Origin: Carboxylicivirga linearis
GTDB taxonomy: Bacteria > Bacteroidota > Bacteroidia > Bacteroidales > Marinilabiliaceae
Assembly: GCF_018271995.1 (NCBI RefSeq)
Contig: NZ_JAGUCO010000002.1
Coordinates: forward strand, 434,001-498,000
Reading direction: 5' to 3'
DNA: 64,000 nt
Shown: in pieces, positions 1 to 8,541 of the stretch
How positions within the stretch are numbered: position 1 is the first letter of the stretch
Layout of the letters: every line of letters begins with the position of its first letter
Position numbers and translations under genes: made by a program
Notes under the pieces: model-generated
What the model saw: the letters and a program-made list of their open reading frames with translations, nothing else
The model's database searches: none
Told to the model about the DNA's origin: nothing

Positions 1-1172
1 TACTGAGCAGCATCACTTAAAGAAGCATGATCGATAACTAAAGTTGAACCTGTTTCTCCAGAAATCAAGACTCCATCTTTAGTCCATGCATAATTACCAT
101 ATGAACCACTACCACCTGATGCTGTTGCTGTGATAGTTAAATTACCACCGACACACACAGGTGCGTTATACGACAAAGTAACTGTTGGAATAGAATTAAC
201 AGTTACTGTTGTTTGATCTGTATTTTGGCAGGTATTGTTATCAGTGACAGTTAAGGTAAAAATATGATCACCGGAACCATAGCTTGTTGATGACAATGTA
301 ACATCCTGAACTGAACCAACAGGATTTCCACCTGCATCAGTCCATGCGTAATTTGTTAATCCATCAGGATCACCTTCAAGTGTGAAATCTTCACCTAAAC
401 AAACAGCCCCTGTATTACCGGCAGAAACAGAAGGTAGAGAATATTCAATTAACGTAACTGAAGAAGTCATAGTTACCTCACAACTTGGAGCACCACTTCT
501 CTCTACATCTACAGTATAAGTACCACCTGAAGTAACTGTCCATTGCAATGGAACCCCCGTATTACCACTAATAGCCATTTGTTCGTCAGCACCATCTAAC
601 TGCAATTGATAACTATATCCAGATTGAGAATTTGAAAGCGTGAGGGTGGCTGAATTTCCAGCACAAATAGCTGGAACATCACTAGTTAACATATATTCCT
701 CAGAAGACATATACACTGTAGTAAAGTCAGTTAAGATACCAACTTCTACTCCACCAGCATCATAAGCTCTTATAATAATATATACCGGAACCCCATCATA
801 TTTTCTATCAACTCTACTTGGAAAAAACTCAAGATATGAATCCAGACCTGTATCATATACATCTCCCCAACCAGGATGATCCAATGTACCTTCTCCAGCC
901 AAATTTGTAATCATTTGCCATTGAACAGTAGCTGTATAAGCTGGCAAAGAGTTTTCTGGAATTTCAATTTTACTAAAACCATCTATCGAACAATAATCTG
1001 ATGCTAATGTTGGCAATGTACCATAACCACCTTTTAACACAGGAATACGAGTACCCAGATAGTCCCCTATTGCTTTAAGATCATTCGCAACATTTTGCCT
1101 TTGCCCAAAAGTATTTGACAAAAACAAAAGTCCAAATGCAATTACTAGCGTAAGACGTAAATTTCTTTTCAT
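1..1172 (-). CDS. Secreted PKD/Ig-like repeat protein, N-terminal part
   Basis: The frame is open from an ATG at 1172 to the window edge, giving about 390 residues without a stop; the C-terminus lies outside. The protein starts with a signal peptide (residues 1-23, ending in NTFGQ). A unique segment follows to about residue 160. After it come Ig/PKD-type modules with the recurring pattern 'VxAGNTGxVCLGEDFTL...YAWTDxGGNPVG' and paired cysteines. Such modules are typical of large Bacteroidota cell-surface or adhesin-like proteins exported by the type IX system, whose sorting domain would be in the missing part. The exact role cannot be told. Confidence is high for a secreted repeat protein and low for function. 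Confidence 0.85.
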   Translation of the reverse strand, partial: MKRNLRLTLVIAFGLLFLSNTFGQRQNVANDLKAIGDYLGTRIPVLKGGYGTLPTLASDYCSIDGFSKIEIPENSLPAYTATVQWQMITNLAGEGTLDHPGWGDVYDTGLDSYLEFFPSRVDRKYDGVPVYIIIRAYDAGGVEVGILTDFTTVYMSSEEYMLTSDVPAICAGNSATLTLSNSQSGYSYQLQLDGADEQMAISGNTGVPLQWTVTSGGTYTVDVERSGAPSCEVTMTSSVTLIEYSLPSVSAGNTGAVCLGEDFTLEGDPDGLTNYAWTDAGGNPVGSVQDVTLSSTSYGSGDHIFTLTVTDNNTCQNTDQTTVTVNSIPTVTLSYNAPVCVGGNLTITATASGGSGSYGNYAWTKDGVLISGETGSTLVIDHASLSDAAQ

Positions 1173-1267
1173 AAACGTTTGTTTATCTAATCCCCAACTT
1201 CACAATCCAACTACGTACGTTAATTAATATTTACTAACCATCATTTTATGTTAGTTAAATCTATTAT

Positions 1268-1408
1268 TTAAACATCTATTCCAACACATGCTCTCCATTT
1301 ATTTAATGATTTCCAGCTCTGATCTTCCGAAAACCATTGAAAAGTCGCAATAAATGTTCTGTTCAATAGTATTAACGTTTCTACGAAGCACCATTCAAGT
1401 TGTTTCAT
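1268..1408 (-). CDS. Possible 46-residue Trp-rich small ORF
   Basis: A short frame starts at ATG 1408 and ends at TAA 1268-1270 (begins MKQLEWCFVETL, ends WRACVGIDV). It lies between two minus-strand genes, in their orientation. There is no recognisable domain; the composition (four Trp, two Cys) is unusual for random AT-rich DNA. A purine stretch (GAGAAG) lies about ten bases upstream of the start. It may be a real small gene or chance. Confidence 0.3.
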   Translation of the reverse strand: MKQLEWCFVETLILLNRTFIATFQWFSEDQSWKSLNKWRACVGIDV

Positions 1409-1440
1409 TAAATCTGCTTCTCATTCAATATTTTTGATAA

Positions 1441-2100
1441 TTAATTATTAACACCAACCCCAAGACTCTGTAAAGCTTTGGGAGAATGCTCTAAAGCAAT
1501 CCGAGCAATTTTAATAAAGTCACTGACATAATTTTGCATTTTTATCACCATCTTCTTCCGCTGTGCTGTAAGTCGCTTTAGCTCTGCAGCACTTTTAATG
1601 CACTCATCATTCACTTCATTTAACTTTACCAACTGCTTTCGCAAATCTTCAATTTTGACTACCTCTATTCCATATTGAGCCATTCTATCCTGATAACCAT
1701 CATCATTTTTAAGCATGATAGAACAGAATACACTCACCTGAAAATACCACTCTTTATAAGTACGTTCTCTCCCTCCATCTAAAATCAGAACATTACGAGC
1801 TTTAAAATCTTCCGCAAAAGCAATACGTGCAATCTTTAAATACTTCATATACTCTTTATGAATCTTTGATTGCAAATCCTGCTTCAGCTTAAACTTCTCC
1901 ATTTTATCAGACTTTGCCTGATGTTGTTTAAACGAAATCTCCTTTAACATTTTAAACACCTGCTCACCGTCGTCCAACCGCCGTTCATCATAACCATACT
2001 GCATTACAGCATTCTTTATATCATCTACATGCTTGCTATTATACACAAGTATGCCTGCCTGATGAATAAATGATGTTATCGTTTGCTTAGTATAATGCAT
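1441..2100 (-). CDS. Helical protein of unknown function with two-fold internal repeat
   Basis: This 219-residue protein has no signal peptide and is predicted from sequence to be mostly helical and charged. Two halves resemble each other. Residues about 89-96 (KIARIAFA) and 197-204 (KIARIALE) match, each about fifty residues after a YGYD/YGIE-type segment. The pattern GGRERTYKEW, then AQYGIEVVKIED, then a C-terminal DFIKIARIALEHSP...LGV resembles a widespread uncharacterised family of all-helical proteins in Bacteroidota and other phyla (from memory, not searched). No catalytic motif is visible. It stands alone, with AT-rich DNA on its 5' side, and no partner can be inferred. Confidence 0.8.
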   Translation of the reverse strand: MHYTKQTITSFIHQAGILVYNSKHVDDIKNAVMQYGYDERRLDDGEQVFKMLKEISFKQHQAKSDKMEKFKLKQDLQSKIHKEYMKYLKIARIAFAEDFKARNVLILDGGRERTYKEWYFQVSVFCSIMLKNDDGYQDRMAQYGIEVVKIEDLRKQLVKLNEVNDECIKSAAELKRLTAQRKKMVIKMQNYVSDFIKIARIALEHSPKALQSLGVGVNN

Positions 2101-2526
2101 ATAAATCTTAATATTTAATTCTAATATTTAAAATTTAGAGTATAGATTTAATATTATTACAAATATTTACAAAATAATTTAACTAATCCAAATTTTTATT
2201 AAAATATTTTTAAAAAAAACAAATCTAATTTGCTTTTAAATCCTTACATTTATATTTTAGATACGTTCATTAATATTAAGAATAGCCATATTAATTTTAG
2301 CAATCAACAATAATTTATTAGATATTAATAATAATACCAAGATAGTCCCATTAATAAAATAGATCGTAAAAAATTAAAATCGTTAGATGTATTTAAAATT
2401 TAGAAACATGACTTTAGTAACTAGGAATGAGTATCTATAAATAGATGAAGATTAGACAAAATAGAAAGACACATAAAAGCTTTAGCATCATTTCTAACAG
2501 AAACTCAAAAACAGAACTTTAAACAC
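2101..2526. other. AT-rich intergenic stretch without a gene
   Basis: No convincing ORF, RNA gene or ordered repeat was found on either strand. The stretch is extremely AT-rich and probably holds the promoter of the minus-strand gene that starts at 2100. The terminator of the next gene follows at 2527-2556. Confidence 0.5.
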
Positions 2527-2556
2527 AAAAAAGCCCGCTTCCAAATGGAAACAGGC
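2527..2556 (-). terminator. Intrinsic terminator of the DUF5686 gene
   Basis: On the minus strand GCCTGTTTCC and GGAAGCGGGC pair (10 bp including two G-U pairs) around an ATTT loop, followed by six T. It lies about 34 bases beyond the stop codon of the DUF5686 protein gene. Confidence 0.85.
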
Positions 2557-2589
2557 TCAATAAAACAAGCGTTTGTTTATATTTCTTAT

Positions 2590-5109
2590 CTATAAATTAA
2601 GTGACACTTTAGCCCGAATACCAAAATTAGGAACATTTAACTTCGACTGCGGAGTAACTCGCCAGACAGCTTCTATACGAATCAATCGAAGAATATTTTC
2701 AAAACCGGCACCAACCTCCAGATAAGGTTGATCTACCCCTGAAACATTAGCGGGAATAGTAATCCCATCATACTGCTTATCACTTAAGCTTCCTATCATT
2801 GATTTTGCCGATAAAACTTCTCTTAATCCCATGCTTCGAAGCAAAGGCATTCGATTAACCACAAACCCATTTAAATGATATTCAAAATAGGCGTGCACAT
2901 ATCTATCATGCGCAAACTCAAGGTAATTAAGCATATTAAAGTCGTACAAATAGTACCCAAAGGTTTCGTTTCCCCTGGGTAATTCCAGCAAGGTAAAAGG
3001 CACGCGACCAAAAATCATCCCTGCCTCAAAAGCATACTTAAAAAAAGTCTGCCCCATAAAAACACGATGCTTAAAGGTTGTGTGTATTTTTGAATAAACA
3101 TCATTCTGCCCAAGATACCGCGCCTGTCCTGCCGTAAAAGCAACATGTATTATTGGATAATCGGTAGATACATACAGACGCATAAATTCATCATCAATCA
3201 CCTTTTCTTTAAACGAAAACCGAAAATCAAGAGTAGATTCATATATATTAACATGCTTCACTTGACTGCCTTTATATTCAAAAGGATAATATTCAGGTGA
3301 GTACTGAGATTTATAGCCCACATTTAGTTGTGTTGTGAAACCCGTTCGCCATTCATGCTCATAACTAACATCCACTTCTTTCTGACGCAATAATTCATCA
3401 AATGGATCGCGCACAAAAAAAGCTGATACTAAATTATTCTCAGATGGAGTCAGCATATTTTCATACAGATACAATATCTTTCGGTTTTCACCCATCCGTA
3501 TATATCTATCATCATAATATGCTTCTAACACCCTACGCTTTGGATGCTTAAATTTATATCCCCCTCCCAGTAATCCAGACATCTTTTCGGTTTGAAGACC
3601 ATAACCCAATCCTCCCCACAACATCCAGTTTGTACTGATTTCCTTGCTAGTACGAGCTCCTGCAAACAAACGCACGCCTTCCACTTTATTAAACTGTAGA
3701 AAATTCATATATGGCCCCAACTCAAACTTACCAAGATCATAATAGCCAGTCATCATCATGCGGGCAGTATTATCCAATATTTTAATTAAAGGAATCTCAT
3801 TTATTGAATCGATAGAGGCATAAATTTGCTTATCAATATCAGTCAAGGGAACATGACGGGCTTTATCCCAATACAATGAATCCCGAGAGTATGATCCATC
3901 AAGTTTAACAGACTCATAGCTCAAATTTCGTGCACTAAGCTTAACCTCTTCTTTCGGACTTAAATCAACATTGGTAAAGGATGAATACTCGTTAAACTCT
4001 AATTCCATACGATTGGTCTGCCCGGGTATTTCAAAAGGCAGATAATCGAAGGTTGCAAACACTTTTTGGTCTTTATAAAAAGGTTGATTATCACTTACTT
4101 TTTCATAAGAAACATTCACCTGCATTTCTTTCAAAAAGTTCATATTTGTTTTTGAGGATAATGCGGCATCTATACTTATAATTGAGAAGTCTTTATCATC
4201 AACAATCATATGTCCTCTAAACACTTTGTCGTGTTTTCGCCGGGGAGTAAATAAAATTTGATAATGCTTATATCCCTCATGCTGTATACTATCTACCAGA
4301 TAATATTTATAATAAAACCAACCATTGGAAGCCGCCGGACTTACAAAACTTTCTTCAAATACCTTTATATAATTGTCGTAAAAATTGTATTGATTATTGA
4401 GTCCCGCTGTATATCCACCCACTTCATAATCGCCTAAAACACCAAGACCTTGAGTATTATCAGCAACTATCACAGACTTCTGTCTTAAAGGTTTATTCTG
4501 AAACTGATTATGCACAATCTGCTCAGAAAGATATACGGGCAAATATTTTGTGCCATCAAAAGCAGTTTTGAAATAAGATTTGTAATTTTTAAAAGGTCCT
4601 GAATACATTAAAGCACTATCAACATTTGCCAGGTGATACTCCCACTTGGTGTATTTCTCATAGGAATAATAAGGATGTTTATCCGGATTATTGATTGGTT
4701 TGGCTTCAACCATTTTCTTTAAAATATACCTCACCCAACTATCGTCTGGTTTTACAGCCACTTCACCTAAATTAATTTCATCGGGATTAAGAAATACCTC
4801 AAATGGCGTTTTGATTTTACTTACCTTAATTTCTTTTTTATGATATCCTACTGAAGAAAATACAATTGTATCATTGTATGAACGCAGCTGAAGCTTAAAA
4901 TAACCGATTGAATCAGTTATTGTACCTAAAGTAGTGCCTTTAAGGTAAACATTAACCATAGGAATAGTGGCGTCTGTTTTAGAATCAATAACTAAACCTT
5001 CGACCTCTTGCTGCCCATGCATTGCAAATCCATTACACAATATCAAAAACAACAGGCTTATGAAACGACAACTTCTCAATATTTGGGTATTTAGGTTAAT
5101 GAAATTCAT
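2590..5109 (-). CDS. CarboxypepD_reg-like / DUF5686 outer-membrane protein
   Basis: This 839-residue protein has a signal peptide (about residues 1-32, MHGQQ at the end). A carboxypeptidase-regulatory-like beta-sandwich follows at about 33-118, with the usual 'VEGLVIDSKTDATIPMVNV' and 'GTTLGTITDSIGYFKL' pattern. The remainder matches the DUF5686 type: long, rich in Tyr/Phe/Arg, alternating hydrophobic strands in the last 400 residues, and a strand-like C-terminus ending RAKVSLNL as in outer-membrane barrels. The combination is characteristic of Bacteroidota. The molecular role is not established; an outer-membrane location is inferred. It is transcribed away from the PAP2 gene with a shared 171-bp control region. 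Confidence 0.88.
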   Translation of the reverse strand: MNFINLNTQILRSCRFISLLFLILCNGFAMHGQQEVEGLVIDSKTDATIPMVNVYLKGTTLGTITDSIGYFKLQLRSYNDTIVFSSVGYHKKEIKVSKIKTPFEVFLNPDEINLGEVAVKPDDSWVRYILKKMVEAKPINNPDKHPYYSYEKYTKWEYHLANVDSALMYSGPFKNYKSYFKTAFDGTKYLPVYLSEQIVHNQFQNKPLRQKSVIVADNTQGLGVLGDYEVGGYTAGLNNQYNFYDNYIKVFEESFVSPAASNGWFYYKYYLVDSIQHEGYKHYQILFTPRRKHDKVFRGHMIVDDKDFSIISIDAALSSKTNMNFLKEMQVNVSYEKVSDNQPFYKDQKVFATFDYLPFEIPGQTNRMELEFNEYSSFTNVDLSPKEEVKLSARNLSYESVKLDGSYSRDSLYWDKARHVPLTDIDKQIYASIDSINEIPLIKILDNTARMMMTGYYDLGKFELGPYMNFLQFNKVEGVRLFAGARTSKEISTNWMLWGGLGYGLQTEKMSGLLGGGYKFKHPKRRVLEAYYDDRYIRMGENRKILYLYENMLTPSENNLVSAFFVRDPFDELLRQKEVDVSYEHEWRTGFTTQLNVGYKSQYSPEYYPFEYKGSQVKHVNIYESTLDFRFSFKEKVIDDEFMRLYVSTDYPIIHVAFTAGQARYLGQNDVYSKIHTTFKHRVFMGQTFFKYAFEAGMIFGRVPFTLLELPRGNETFGYYLYDFNMLNYLEFAHDRYVHAYFEYHLNGFVVNRMPLLRSMGLREVLSAKSMIGSLSDKQYDGITIPANVSGVDQPYLEVGAGFENILRLIRIEAVWRVTPQSKLNVPNFGIRAKVSLNL

Positions 5110-5172
5110 TAGTTACTTTTTACCTACTGGCAAAACTTAAATTAGTTACAATATTAGTTAAACTCCCTCAAC

Positions 5173-5195
5173 TTTGTTACACATAATGTAACAAA
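5173..5195. promoter_or_regulatory. Inverted repeat between divergent genes
   Basis: TTTGTTACA and TGTAACAAA form perfect 9-bp arms separated by CATAA. The repeat sits in the 171-bp region between the divergent DUF5686 and PAP2 genes. The symmetry and position fit an operator for a dimeric regulator; a transcript hairpin is the alternative. The regulator is unknown. Confidence 0.5.
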
Positions 5196-5280
5196 ACAAC
5201 TAATTTGAAGTATGAATCGAAATATTGCAATAGTCTAACAAGAAAAAGCTAATTTCGGGCTAAAATAAAAACAGCTAGTA

Positions 5281-5985
5281 ATGATTCCAACGCTTATTGA
5301 AATTGATAAAGACCTACTGATGTTTCTCAATAGTCATTTCTCTACCTATTGGGATAATTTCTTTTGGATGTTTACCAGTAAAGAAGTTTGGATACCCCTT
5401 TACCTAAGCATAGCCTATGTTCTGTTTAAAAATCATGGAATTAAAGGCCTTGTAACCTTGTTGTTTTTCGGATTACTTGTTGCTCTCTGCGATCAGATAT
5501 CAACCAATGTTTTTAAGGAAGGTTTTGAACGTTTGCGACCTTCACACGATGAAGAGTTGAAATACCTTGTTCATTTAATTAATGGTAAACGGGGAGGTTC
5601 ATACGGATTTGTATCGTCACACGCAACTAATTCCTTTGGCTTGGCAATGCTAAGCTCACTTTTATTCCGTAATAAGGCTTATACCTTTATTATTTTTGCT
5701 TGGGCAGCAATAAACTCCTACTCTCGAATATATATGGGAGTTCATTTTCCCGGCGACATTATTGGAGGTTGTCTTTTGGGTATTATCCTGGCTCGTATCG
5801 TTTACGAAATATATTTGCGGGTTATCACACGTTTTATTGTTATTTCGCATCATAACAAACGCTTGTTAAAATCAGGTTTAGCTGAGAGTTTCGGAAAGGA
5901 CTCACGCATTATCTTCTACACTATTATAGTTATGACAGGCACACTGTTATTAGCTGCCAAAGTGATGCTAAAATTAGTTGCTTAG
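5281..5985 (+). CDS. PAP2-family membrane phosphatase
   Basis: This 234-residue protein has about six membrane segments. The three phosphatase signature blocks are present: K79xxxxxxR86P87, the SSH block around residues 112-115 (VSSHA), and S148-R-x5-H155-x3-D159 (SRIYMGVHFPGD). The central block reads SSH rather than the classic PSGH, a common variant. Family members dephosphorylate lipid phosphates such as undecaprenyl pyrophosphate or phosphatidic or phosphatidylglycerol phosphate at the periplasmic face. The substrate cannot be decided. The C-terminus carries an extra helix after a basic loop. Confidence 0.92.
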   Translation: MIPTLIEIDKDLLMFLNSHFSTYWDNFFWMFTSKEVWIPLYLSIAYVLFKNHGIKGLVTLLFFGLLVALCDQISTNVFKEGFERLRPSHDEELKYLVHLINGKRGGSYGFVSSHATNSFGLAMLSSLLFRNKAYTFIIFAWAAINSYSRIYMGVHFPGDIIGGCLLGIILARIVYEIYLRVITRFIVISHHNKRLLKSGLAESFGKDSRIIFYTIIVMTGTLLLAAKVMLKLVA

Positions 5986-6020
5986 TCGTTCTCTTAGGTG
6001 TGAAAACACATTATTATCGA

Positions 6021-6872
6021 TTAATTCTCCACGTAATCCTTCAACTCTCTTTTGCAGGCTCTAAGGTTACGAGGTTTCACCGGAAGAATTTCTCTATCTA
6101 AGGCTTTTTTGTATAAATCGTTACACATTACAATTCCCTTATTTAGCAATGCAGTCTTTTCTTTTCGGGTAATAGATGATAAGCAAGTAATTGGATGCAG
6201 ATTCTCCATTTCTATCCATTGCTTGAGGCTTGCTTTAGCAGGATAATCCCAGGCAAGCAGATTCAGACCATAATCAGAACCAAATTTTTCGGCATCCTCG
6301 GTAAATCGGGTATTGGTAATAATCCAACCTTCGGCATTTATATTTTTAAGTTGATGATCGTATGAACGGGCTCTATTGATATCATCAAAACGAGAGCGAA
6401 TATACATCGGCACTTTTACATCAGACTTGGTTCCCTGATAGTTATGAAATTTGCATTCGACAAAAATATGCTTGTGCTCATTTTTTGCAAAAACATCTAT
6501 CTCATGACGGACACTGTAACCATTCACCAATTTACCCACTTCAACATCAAAACCTCGCGCCTTAAATAATTCCCCAACAAAATGTTCGAATGGATAACCC
6601 GACGGTCCCAATTGACCTACAGCCTGCTTTAATCTATAATTAACGGCAATTTTGGTTTCTTGTTTTCGAAGTATTTCGTATGCCTTGTTATATATTACTT
6701 TTGTTGAAATACCATCATGCATAATCATACCAACAGCCGTTAAAATAGTCTCGGCTATTTCATCTGATGCTCCGGATCTTTTCAAAGAAGAAAGTAGCTT
6801 TTCACTTTCAAAATAAACTTTATCACCCGATGCCTTTTCTATTAAAAAATCATTTAAACGTTTAGTATGCAT
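6021..6872 (-). CDS. ATP-cone domain fused to Mrr-like PD-(D/E)XK nuclease
   Basis: This 283-residue protein has two parts. Residues 1 to about 85 look like an ATP-cone, the nucleotide-sensing domain of ribonucleotide reductases and NrdR (FLIEKASGDKVYFESEKL, then IAETIL). Residues about 90-210 form a restriction-endonuclease-like fold: EHFVGELFKARGF, then D126 in HEIDVFAK and E139-C-K141 in IFVECKF, the D...ExK active site. The last 70 residues may be a helix-hairpin-helix-like tail (LSSITRKEKTALLNKGI). It is probably an intracellular DNA-cleaving enzyme gated by nucleotides. There is no methylase beside it, so a classic restriction-modification role is not supported. Confidence 0.85.
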   Translation of the reverse strand: MHTKRLNDFLIEKASGDKVYFESEKLLSSLKRSGASDEIAETILTAVGMIMHDGISTKVIYNKAYEILRKQETKIAVNYRLKQAVGQLGPSGYPFEHFVGELFKARGFDVEVGKLVNGYSVRHEIDVFAKNEHKHIFVECKFHNYQGTKSDVKVPMYIRSRFDDINRARSYDHQLKNINAEGWIITNTRFTEDAEKFGSDYGLNLLAWDYPAKASLKQWIEMENLHPITCLSSITRKEKTALLNKGIVMCNDLYKKALDREILPVKPRNLRACKRELKDYVEN

Positions 6873-7024
6873 AATTATTTCAATTTGCTTAAAGATAGTA
6901 AAAGAGTTAATTGAAAAACTACCTCTACAATTTTTTCATGTTTAACTTTTAAAATGTTTGAATAAACAAAATGAGATTCATCCTGTTTTTCTGAAAAGAA
7001 TAAATTCATATAAATAATTCATCA

Positions 7025-7483
7025 ATGGCATTTTATCAATTTAGAAGACAGCAACTCGTTCACACTAAACAGGAGACATTATGGAACTTTATATCTTCAC
7101 CCGAGAACTTGAGCAAAATCACACCGGAACATATGAACTTTCATATAACCACACCCGATCTACCGAATAAAATGTATAAAGGAATGATAATTGCCTATCG
7201 TCTTCGATTGTTTTCTGCATTTAAAGCAACCTGGGTAACTGAAATAAGCAATATTGAAGAGGGTAAATATTTTGTAGATACTCAGTTAATTGGCCCATAT
7301 AAACTTTGGCACCATCAACATATACTTACCCCCACAGATAATGGTATTTTAATGACTGATATAGTGAGTTACGCTCCACCTTTAGGTATATTCGGTATAG
7401 TTGCCAATCACCTGTTTATCAAGCAGCAATTAAACAACATCTTCATTTACAGAGAAAAGGCTTTAAATAACTTATTTAAATAG
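7025..7483 (+). CDS. SRPBCC-family (START-like) protein
   Basis: This 152-residue protein matches the SRPBCC ligand-binding fold. It opens YQFRRQQLVHTKQETLWNFI with the usual helix (ISSPENLSKITPE), then alternating strands, and ends with a long C-terminal helix (LFIKQQLNNIFIYREKAL). The subgroup is the 'cell-division-inhibitor/cyclase-like' set with unknown ligand. No signal peptide is seen, so it is cytoplasmic. It ends one base before the convergent EamA transporter gene; the two stop codons abut in a palindromic TAGCTA. Confidence 0.85.
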   Translation: MAFYQFRRQQLVHTKQETLWNFISSPENLSKITPEHMNFHITTPDLPNKMYKGMIIAYRLRLFSAFKATWVTEISNIEEGKYFVDTQLIGPYKLWHHQHILTPTDNGILMTDIVSYAPPLGIFGIVANHLFIKQQLNNIFIYREKALNNLFK

Positions 7484-8392
7484 CTACCATACAAAAAGCA
7501 TCACTACACCAGCTACTGCTATAAAGGACCCTATTATTTCCATAATAGTTACCTTTTCTTTAAATAATACAACTGCGGGTGCAATAATTAAAACCGGCAC
7601 AATTGCCATAATAGTTGAAGCTACACCTGTTGTGGTATATTTAATTGCCCACAATGATAATGACACTCCTAAAAAAGGTCCAAAGAAAGCACCAATAGAT
7701 ATGCGAGCCATGGCGGCTCCATACCTAACAGCTTTTATTACTTTAGGCCAATGTCCGGTAAAAATAAATATAAAAGAAAAGCCAATTACGCCGGTAATCA
7801 CACGGATCATAGTTGCCGGAACCGGATCATAATCACCCATCCCCAACTTACTTAAAACCAATCCCAATCCTTGCCCGGTAGCGCCACCAAAAGCCAGTAA
7901 TATACCTTTAACCGAATATTTTATCTGAATCCTCTTGCCTTTAACCGGCCTACCTAAAATAACCAGTGATATTCCAAAAATGGTAACCACCATACCTAAT
8001 ATGTTACCTAAAGTGAGTTGTTCTCCCAAAATGATCCATCCAAACAAGGCAGCCAAAGGAGGAGCTAATGCCATTATAAGCATTGATATGCGTGCCCCGA
8101 TAACAACAAAAGCCTGAAATAAAAGCAAATCACCAACAACAAATCCAACCAAACCACTAATCGAAAGCCAAACCCATTGAGAAGTTGTTGCACCTTCTGG
8201 AAAGAAATATCCGAAACGAATAAAAGACAGACTGCCTAGCAAGAATATTGCCATTACCAATCGAATCAGATTTACTGACATAGATCCGACTTTTTTCCCG
8301 GCCGATTCAAAGGCCAGTGAAGTAAAAGTCCAGCATACCGCAGTTAGTAAAGCAGCCACTTCACCTTTGTGCGAAAGAAAGATTTGTTCCAT
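7484..8392 (-). CDS. EamA/DMT-family transporter
   Basis: This 302-residue membrane protein has ten hydrophobic segments in two homologous EamA halves (about 10-145 and 160-300). Conserved pieces are 'AVCWTFTSLAFESAG' near the start and 'ALAPPLAALFGWIILGEQLT' at the end of the first half, repeated as 'IVPVLIIAPAVVLFKEKVT' in the second. The family exports amino acids or other metabolites across the inner membrane; the substrate is not predictable. It is transcribed away from the RND efflux operon, sharing a 149-bp promoter region. Confidence 0.9.
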   Translation of the reverse strand: MEQIFLSHKGEVAALLTAVCWTFTSLAFESAGKKVGSMSVNLIRLVMAIFLLGSLSFIRFGYFFPEGATTSQWVWLSISGLVGFVVGDLLLFQAFVVIGARISMLIMALAPPLAALFGWIILGEQLTLGNILGMVVTIFGISLVILGRPVKGKRIQIKYSVKGILLAFGGATGQGLGLVLSKLGMGDYDPVPATMIRVITGVIGFSFIFIFTGHWPKVIKAVRYGAAMARISIGAFFGPFLGVSLSLWAIKYTTTGVASTIMAIVPVLIIAPAVVLFKEKVTIMEIIGSFIAVAGVVMLFVW

Positions 8393-8433
8393 GCCGCAAA
8401 GTAAGCACTTTACTCACAACCAAAATCGTACTT

Positions 8434-8453
8434 CAGCTGTTTTTTAACAGCTG
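8434..8453. promoter_or_regulatory. Inverted repeat upstream of RND operon
   Basis: CAGCTGTT and AACAGCTG form perfect 8-bp arms around TTTT between the divergent transporter and efflux operon. A second short dyad (AGATAG/CTATCT) lies at 8479-8494. Either could be a repressor site for the efflux genes; no regulator gene is adjacent. Confidence 0.4.
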
Positions 8454-8502
8454 CTTAACAAGTTTTTATTTAACCATCAGATAGAAACCTATCTAAAATG
8501 TA

Positions 8503-8510
8503 TACTTTTG
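8503..8510 (+). promoter_or_regulatory. Candidate Bacteroidota -7 box for RND operon
   Basis: TACTTTTG matches the Bacteroidota -7 consensus TAnnTTTG and ends 31 bases before the adaptor start codon. No clear -33 TTTG element is seen at the ideal spacing, so the call is tentative. Confidence 0.4.
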
Positions 8511-8541
8511 AACAAAAATCATGAATTAACAATTTAAACCC

